A stretch of DNA of 64,000 bases, taken from contig CM060695.1 in NCBI GenBank assembly GCA_030686995.1, forward strand, positions 100,840,871 to 100,904,870. The letters run 5' to 3'. Source of the stretch: Artemisia argyi (taxonomy: Eukaryota; Streptophyta; Magnoliopsida; Asterales; Asteraceae). The notes below the pieces were generated by a model. It made no database searches. It was not told the origin of the DNA and saw nothing but the letters and a program-made list of their open reading frames with translations. A program made the translations under genes and the position numbers. This document shows positions 12,701 through 21,700 of this stretch, piece after piece. Each line of letters begins with the position of its first letter. Positions within the stretch are counted from its first letter, which is position 1.

Positions 12701-15700
12701 GACACTGAGTGTGATGTCTCAGTGCCCTCCGTTGGCTTTTGTTGCAGGCCTAGTGACTGGGTTATAATTCTCATGGTGTCAGCAGTCAAGGGCTGTTGTG
12801 GTTGCCTCATTGTAGGCTTGGGATCAGAGGTCTCAGTGTCGAGTGACTTGGGTTGAGCCACCTTCCTGGACCCCTGTCCCTTCTTCCTCTTCACCTTTTT
12901 GGTGGGAGAGGGGACTGGTGAAACTTTATTGTCACCCTGGATAGCAGTACGCATGTACAATGTCAGGGTGACAGGTGTAACCTCAAGAGGGTCACGTGAG
13001 TAATTAGCCTTGTGTAGGACGTCAGGCTCAAAACCTATTGCGTCAGGCCTATCATACTCAGACCCAAGCAAGTCTTATAGGGCACAAGAAACAAATCTAG
13101 GATATGACATATGTTTTTGCCTAGACTTCCCCCTAACTTTGCTATGAGGTCCCTGAAGATGATTTCTCCAAGGTCTATCATTTTACCCTCAATGAGACAG
13201 AACACTATCATTGCCTGAGTAGTGTTTAATTGCTCAGTCGAGGATTTATTTCCCCAGAGAACCTGAATGACAAAAGTCATTAGAATCCTCCAGGGAACTG
13301 GGAACCAGGTCTTAATTATTGGGGCTTTGGATAATAGGGACCCTGGTGTCACCTCAGGGTGATTTTTGTCATAGGGTCCCAATTCCAGTAAGACCTCCTT
13401 TACCTCTTTCTCAGAGGGTTGGGCAGTGAAGGTCGTGGTGTAGTTAAGCCCAGTGGCTTTGACAAAAGTTTTATAGTCAAGAGTTAGGGACTTAGTTCCA
13501 TTCTTGACTGTAAACTTTATTTTGGCCTCTTTTGGCGCATCAGGGTTTTCAACCACCGCTGTGCACCAAAATTCCCTCAAGTAGTCATGATAGATGAATG
13601 AGGGGGTCTTTGTGAATGAGGTGGTCAGGAAGTAGTTCTGAAGGAACTTCACCACATCCCTGTATTCAGGGTACCCAGCAGGGTAGGCAAAGTTCCCCAC
13701 CACATTGTTCTTGGTAAGGTCTACGCTTTCCATTTGGAAATCCACATTGGGTGCGTATTTTACGACCTTAGAAGAAGCCATTTGGTAATAAAAAGGCCTG
13801 GTTTTGAAAAAATGGTATTGGTGAGGGAAACACACGCAGTTTTGAAAACAATTTGCAAGAGTTTAGTTATGATTTTGAAAGCGTGTGTGTTTTTCCCTTT
13901 TTGTGGGGGTATTTATAGTGGGAATTAAGGTAGTGATGTTGCGGATATCAAAAACTTATAATATTCAACCGAAACGGCATAATAATATAGGTTTGAGATC
14001 CGCATTAAATATCACGATTCCCACTACCCCCCTTTTCTCTCACCCTTTGGGGTGTCTCTGCAAATAATGCACTTTTGCAGAGGAAAAATCATCACACTTT
14101 TTGTGTGTGAGAGAGCATTTAATGCTCAGTGGTGTTAGGTGAAAGAGATGTGGGGGCCCACCATGTGGATGCCAGTTGTGTAAGTGACATATATTCCTAT
14201 ATTTAATAGGAATCAGTTACCTACCTGGGACATTTACTAACTAAGTATTCGGAACATTTAGTTAGGGTATTGAATGCCATTTTTCATCCACAGCCCCCTG
14301 AATGAAATATCATTAAAAAAAACTTTTAGGAAGGGATGTGATCAGGGACCTAGAGAATATACATCATGTTGGAACACTTTTGATCAGTTCCCTGATTCTA
14401 TGTCCAACATGCCCAGTTCAGCTTTCAATCTTGTGAAAGTGGGTTCATCCAAAGGTTTAGTGAAGATATCAGCTAGCTGATACTCAGTGGGGATGAAATG
14501 TAGTTCAATTTCTCCATTATAGATATGGTCCCTGATGAAGTGGTATCTGATGTCAATGTGTTTGGTTCTTTGATGAAGTACTGGATTGTTTGAGATGGCT
14601 ATGGCACTTGTATTATCACAAAAGATAGGTACCATCTTATACTGAATGCCATAGTCACTCAGTTGGCTCTTCATCCATAGTACATTTGCACAACATCCTG
14701 CAGCAGCCATATATTCAGCTTCAGCTGAGGACATGGCCACTGACTGTTGTTTCTTTGTACTCTAACACACAAGTTTACCACCAAGAAATTGGCAGGATCC
14801 TGAAGTACTTTTCCTATCCATGTTACATCCTGCATAGTCAGAGTCAGTGTACCCTTTGAGATCAAATCCTGAACATTTTGGGTAATACAAACCAAGGTTT
14901 GGAGTACCCTTCAGGTACCTGATGATTCTCTTGACAGCAGTGAGATGTGATTCTTTAGGGTCAGCCTGGTATCTGGTACACAGGCAGACTGAGAATTGGA
15001 TATCAGGCCTTGAGGCAAGTAAGTACATCAGGGAGCCAATCATTCCTCTGTATAAGGTTTGATTCACTGATTTTCCAGTGAGATCATGGCCAAGGTTGTT
15101 TGGAGGAACCATAGGGGTTTTCACTGAAGAGCAGTCAGTGAGCTCATACTTCTTCAGTAGGTTCCTGAGGTATTTTTCTTGGCAAATGGATATTCCTTTA
15201 TCAGTTTGTTTGATTTGGAGTCTAAGAAAGTATGTGAGTTCACCCATCATGCTCATTTCAAACTTTGTGGTCATAAGTTTTTCAAATTGTTTGCAAACTT
15301 TGTAACTTGTTGAGCCAAAGATGATGTCATCAACATATACTTGGACAAGAATGACATCATCCTTTGTTCTGTAGATGAACAGTGTGTTGTCAATTCTTCC
15401 TCTGACAAACTTGTTTTGGATCAAGAAGGCTGAAAGAGTTTCATACCATGCCCTGGGTGCTTGTTTCAGTCCATAAAGGGCTTTGTTAAGCTTGTAGACA
15501 TGGTTGGGGTATTCACTACTTTCGAAACCAGGAGGCTGTTGCACATAAACATCTTCTTTGATGTTACCATTCAGGAATGCACTTTTAACATCCATTTGGT
15601 AAACTTTAAAGTTCATGTAAGTTGCATAGGCAAGGAAGATCCTGATGGATTCCATTCTAGCAACAGGTGCAAAGGTTTCCTCATAGTCTATACCTTCCTG

Positions 15701-18700
15701 TTGATTATATCCTTTGGCAACCAGTCTTGCTTTGTTTTTGATGACTGTGCCGTTCTCATCAGTCTTGTTCTTAAAGACCCATTTCATACCAATGATTAAA
15801 ACACCCTGGGGGCATTCAACAAGGGTCATGCCATCATTTCTGTCAAATTGTTCCAATTCATCTCTCATGGCCTGAACCCAACTTTCATAAGTCAGGGCTT
15901 CTTTGACATTTTTAGGCTCAATTTCTGAGAGATAGTCAGCATAAAGACATATATTGGCAGTGGCAGCCTTGAGTTTGGCAGCCTTGCTTCTTGTGAGCAT
16001 GCCTTCAGTGGGTTCACCAATGATGTTCACAAGCTCAATGATTTTGGATCTAGTCCAGCTATCCTGGGGTTTGGGATAGGAATTTGAGCTTGTAGGAGCC
16101 TGATTAGGTTCAGACTCAGGAACATTAGGTAACTCATCAGTATGTACTTCAGTGACAACTGTAGGAACAATTTGTTCTGTTGGTTCCTGAACATTTTGTT
16201 CAGTGGTGTCAGTCTCATTTGAGACGGGCTGAGTTTCAATGAACTCACTGATAGGTGGTTGGGGTAGGTTGTGAGGGATGATGTAATAGGAGACATCAGC
16301 ATCTGCTTGGTATTGAGTTGAGGGATTATTCTCAGGATGATACTCATCAGGAGGATATCTTGATGAGTCATCAATACCAATCTCTTCTACTGAGGATTTT
16401 GAAAACCTGATGGATTTAGTGCTCGCATCAACAGTAATGTGATAAGTTTCCTCAGTTTGTTGTCTCCTTGTGTTGAACACCCTGAAGGCTTTAGAGACCA
16501 GGGAATATCCCAGGAAGTATCCATCATCAGCTTTGGCATCAAATTTACCTAAGTGATCCTTGTGGTTATGTATAAACACAGGACACCCAAATACATGAAA
16601 GTAGCTGATGTCAGGAATCCTTCCTTTGAATATCTCATAAGGAGTCTTGTTATGCCTTTTCACAATGATTGACCTGTTTTGAGTGTAGCAGGCTGTTTTA
16701 ACTGCCTCAGTCCAAAAATGTTTTGAGAGGACTGAGCCATTCAGCATTGTTCTTGCTGCCTCAATGAGTGTTCTATTTCTCCTTTCAGCTACTCCATTTT
16801 GTTCAGGAGTATAGGGAGAAGTGAAATTTTGAGAAATTCCTTTCTCATCACAAAAACACTCAAGGTCTTGGTTTTTGAATTCAGTGCCATTGTCAGTCCT
16901 GATCTGTTTAACTTTGACATCATTTTGATTTTCAATGTTCCTGACAAATGACATGATTGTTTCAGCTGCCTGACTCTTTTTGGTCAGGAAGTAAACCCAA
17001 GTATATCTTGAGTATTCATCCACTATGACCAGAGTGTACTTCTCATGGTGTATGGACATTGGACTGACTGGTCCAAAAAGGTCGATATGAAGAAGATACA
17101 GGCAGCTTTTGATGGAAAAGGTTTGTTTGGTTTTGAATGATGCCCTGTGGTATTTTCCTTTTTCACAAGCAGAACAAGGCTTGTCTTTGGTATACACCAG
17201 GGATGGAAGGCCCAGAACTTTGTTCTGTTTGGCCAGGTTGTTGATGTTTTTGAAGTTGAGATGAGAGAGTCTCCTATGCCATAGCCAGTTGATTGTCTCA
17301 CTTGCCTTTGAGAATAGGAAAGTCCCATTTTGAGTCAGGGATGACATGTCAAGGACATTTACATCATCCCTCCTGGGGGCAATCAACACAACTTCCTTAT
17401 TGGCATTAAAGATGGTCCCTCTCTTGTCATCAAACTGAACTATGTATTTGGCATCACATAGTTTGGAAACACTTATCAGGTTGTACTTCAGACCATTAAC
17501 ATAAGCTATTCTTGTAAAAACTATACCATTGCAGTTTACTGAACCATAACCCTCAGTGGGAGCTGATGAGTTATCACCAAATACTACTTTGGGTCCTGGT
17601 TCTTCCACATATTTGTGCAGAAAACTTTTCACACCAGTCATACTTCTGGAGCATCCACTGTCTAGATGCCAGGTAGGATCCTTGATGTGTTTCTGCACAA
17701 ACAGTAAACTGGGTTAGTTTTGCTTGTTGACCCACCTTCTAGTGGGCTTAGTCCTCAGGGACTTTTTGAACTCAGTTAGTGAATCATGGTCTGAAGTTGT
17801 GTGACCTGAGCTTCCACATGTTTTACATTTTGTGGATGTTGATGCATCAGGTGACTGAGAAGTGTTGGTATGGTTTTTCCTTCTGGACTGAATCACTTTG
17901 TCATGCCCCCTGGTTTCATGGGAGGGATCTCCACAGATGTCACAACATTCTTTCATCATACAATCATCAGGAAGATGATCATTGAAACCACAGTGAGGAC
18001 ATGGTGAGAAAGGCTTAGCCTTCAGTCTTTGTTTGGAAGGTGTGGCATACTGATAGCCTTGGGTTTTGTATTGACCCCTTGCCTTTAAAGAGGCAGTGTG
18101 GGGGATGTGATCACAAGTTCTGTGGTCCTCTTGTTTGCATATCATACAAAACAGGACCCTGTAGCATTTATCAGTGCTGTGATTTGGATAATTGCACAGT
18201 TCACATCTCCCTGAGGGTCTGGGTGTGGTTTTTGGTTTGGAAGAACCTGAGTATACTAAGGGCTTTGTAGATTTAGAGTCAGAGTTTTTCTCAGTAGACT
18301 CAATTTTCTCACTCAGCATCCTGACAAGTTCAGCAAGCTGATCAACCTTTGAATCAGTGCTTTCATGCTTCACTTCAGTAGTTACTGAAAGTTTTTGGTG
18401 TTCAGTGGGTGCAGGAGTAGGTCTTTTCAGTATAGTCCTTCCTAACCCTGATTTCTCTTTAGGAGAATGTGGTTGAAAGACTAATGGTGCAAGGTCAGAA
18501 TTGGGTTCTGCTCCCTGATGTTGTTTCAGTGGAGGGAGTGGTGAATCAGACTTAGACTCAGTGATGGACTCAGTAGGACTAAGTTCATCAGTGACTCCTA
18601 GCAGCTCCTTTATAGCCTGACTTTCAGGCTCCAGGATTCTTCCAGTGTTAAAATTTGGCAATTTACTATCAGGATTGTTTCTTTCAATCCAATCACTGGG

Positions 18701-21700
18701 TTTAGGAGCTAGTTCTTTGCTAGAGAGAATGTTGGTTAATAGAAAAGTTGTAGAATGGCTACTCTCCCCAGAAACTTCAGTGAGTTGGTCATCACCCAGA
18801 CCAGCCTTTTTGGGGCTGGGTGAGAGACTCAGTGTTTGAAAAAGTTTGGGGTTTTTCTGAGTCCATTTCCAAATAGTTTCCTTTTCTTTCTTAAGTTCTT
18901 CCTGAAGAGCTTGATTTTGTTTTACAAGTTCAGAGTTTTGAATTTGAAGTGTAACACTTTCAAGCTTGGCTTATTTTAAGACAAGTAATTCATCTCTACT
19001 ATGATTTAATTCAAAACTCAGTTTGTTAAATTTTGAAAACAAATTAAGTCTTTGCTCTTCAACATACTTAAGATCAACATTAATATAATCTAAGTAAGAT
19101 TTCCAATCATCATCATCATCCATAGAAAGTAAAAGATTTACCTTTCTCATAGTGATGTTGACCCATTCACCATTTCTTGCATGACTCTTCCCCACAGCAA
19201 GTTTGTTGTCTTCTGACAGAGCCATCAGGGCGCTGATGTGAACTTCATCATCATCAGAGGACACTTCAACCTCATCCCAGTCATATGTTTCAGCAACAAG
19301 CCCTTTGTTCTTGGCTTGAGTAGGCTTTGGAGCCTGAGGAGGCTGAGACACTGTTGAGGATGATTCAAGAAGGGCAAGCTTAGCTTTTGCCTTTCTGTAC
19401 TTTGCTTCAAAGTCAATTTGAGGGACTTTTTCAAATCTTTGACTAGACTGAAGCATTTTTGGTTGAAATTTGCTGGGGCCTGAGAAAGAGTTATTTCCTG
19501 AAAATTTGAAAGATGGTTCTGAGGTTGTTTTTGAAAAACAATCTTTAGCAAAATGCCCCATTTTGCCACATTTAAAGCATTCAGTGTTGTCATTTGCTTT
19601 AGAAGGAAATTTGTTTTTCTTAAAAAACCTTTTAGAATTGGCAAGGAGTGCTCTTTCATGAAATTCAATTTGAAGATCATTAAGATACTCCTCACTGGTT
19701 CTTTGGTCAACCTCATCATCAGATTCATCCTGAAAATCCTGCACAACACCTTTTGAATAGAAAGCAGTTGATATAGGTGTAATTGTCAAGGCCTTTTTGG
19801 TCTCCTGAGCTTTACCAGGGTATCTCCTGGTGATAAGATTGTCTTCATAGACAAACTTCCCATAGATGGCAGGGAGCTCAAGGTTCTGAATGTGGTTTGC
19901 ATTTCTCAATCCCTGAGAGAAGTTTAACCACTTCTCAGGGAGACTATTGACAAAACCAACATTGATTTCATGTTTTGACAGTATAACACCATCATTGGTC
20001 AGCTCATTCAGGAGGGTCTTATACCGAGTATAAGTCTCAGAGAGACTTTCTGAATCCTTGGCCCTGAAGGTATTGAATTCAAGCTTCATGTCCATGATTC
20101 TATTCTCTTTGGTATCAGAAGGCCCTTCATAGCTATGAACCAGGTCAGTCCATGTCTGCTGGGCAGTGGGACAGTTAATCACTGATTCCATTATATCATC
20201 AGGAAGGCATGATATAATGATGCTTTTCAGGCGCTGGTCTTGATTGACCACCCTCCTTTCATCTGGGGTCCACTGAGCTTCAGGTTTGATTAAACCTTGG
20301 GCAGTTGTTGGGACATATGGACCCTCATTAATCAGTTTGATGTGATAAGGTTCCATCCCAGTTAAGTAGCAAAGCATTCGCTTTTTCCACTTGTTAAATT
20401 TTCCAGCTTCAAGTCGAGGGGCAGTTGCTGAATAACTTCCACCCTTTTTATCAACAAGCTGGGGAACATCTATGTCAGTCATAGTGGGATCTTGATTTTA
20501 AAAACTTGAGCACTCTTAAGTTTTGAAAACAGGTTTAAGTTTTACAAATCAGAGGCTCTGATACCACTTGTTGGTCCCTTTTACTTGGTTATCAGTAACT
20601 AAGAAGCTAAAGTAACCAAGTTATATGACTTTAAACAAAGATGTAAAAATGATTAACAATAAAGTAACGTAAAAATAAGAGACAATATTTTCCAACGTTT
20701 AATTCTTTATTAGAAGTTAATCACAAAGAATCGTACCCAAGTGTTTGCGGAATAACACTTGGGGTTGAATTGACAAGTATTGTATGGACTCCTCACTAAA
20801 CTCAACTATGTTGAGTGACAACTTAAATTACCCACTGAGCTATCTCAGGGGCTTGTGTTGTTCTTTGGAGGAGTAAAGTGGTTTGTGAATGCTTTGCATT
20901 AATTGCACAAACTTGTCAACTTTTACTCCTCACATTTGCTTCCTATTTATACACAAGTATAGAACAACTAAATATACATTGGACCTAAAGCTTCCTTAAC
21001 AATATCTTGAAAGATATTATTCTTCTGGCAAGGAACCTTCATTGAGTTAGATCCAAAAGGCACTTTCTGATGACAGACTGGTTTTAACCATTTGGGAAAA
21101 GTTTGACATTAAAGTGATAAAGCACTTTAATAAAGCAGCTCAGACTTTCCCGCCCAGTCCCGCCAAAACTTCAGTCTTCATGTCATCAGTCTTCAGTACG
21201 ATTAAGTTGTTGAGGAGTCATTGGGGTTCAGTGAGTTATTGTCATCCTCACTGAACCCATTACCTTCTTCTTGGCTTAGATCACACTTCACCGAGTTCCG
21301 CCTTACTGAATGGAGAACCTTTCTTCTTAGGCTCGGTCTTAGCATCCCGAAGGTGACTCACTGAGTTACTGTTCACTCAGTGACTTGTTTGCACTTAGGT
21401 TATTTTACGTTCAAATCTTTGTTAGAAGAGGTGGGGAATTCAGTGACCCAACAAATAGACCAAATATGTCAAACAGAAGTGAATTTTTAGTTGAGCATGA
21501 TGATTTCTTGACTGATTTGTTAAGAAAATTGAAGGGAGATGATTCTGATGCAAACTTGCAAGACCCTTTCGTTGGTGTTGAATCAACTCAAGACAAGTAT
21601 CTAGTTCATGATACTTCAACTCATTGGAAATTGAAGGAGCCAAAGGTAACTACTTATACTACTTTATATCAGTTAATACCTTGACTTATGTATGCCTTGA

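Larger units (their letters stand above)
8865..21453 (-). mobile_element. Sirevirus-type Copia LTR retrotransposon, 12.6 kb
   Basis: Two direct 885-bp LTRs (8865-9749 and 20569-21453) bound the element, with identical 5-bp duplications AATAG at 8860-8864 and 21454-21458. By eye the LTRs differ at six positions (99.3% identical), so insertion is recent. Transcription runs on the minus strand. The order is 5' LTR, initiator-Met primer site, gag, zinc-knuckle region, protease, integrase, reverse transcriptase, RNase H, a long extra ORF, polypurine tract and 3' LTR. Copia order plus a large ORF between pol and the 3' LTR is the Sirevirus (SIRE1/Maximus) layout. It lies inside the MULE transposase gene. 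In-frame stops make this copy non-autonomous. Confidence 0.92.

Noticed and set aside
10109..12856. Plus-strand ORFs of 60-113 codons within the Sirevirus region.
   Set aside because: Antisense shadows of the long minus-strand extra ORF.
9946..13835. Calling the extra ORF a viral-type envelope glycoprotein.
   Set aside because: No signal peptide, membrane helix or Cys pattern; only its position matches.
14384..14740. A separate RNase H gene starting at 14740.
   Set aside because: It is the same frame as pol and follows a single nonsense codon at 14762; the internal ATG is not a real start.
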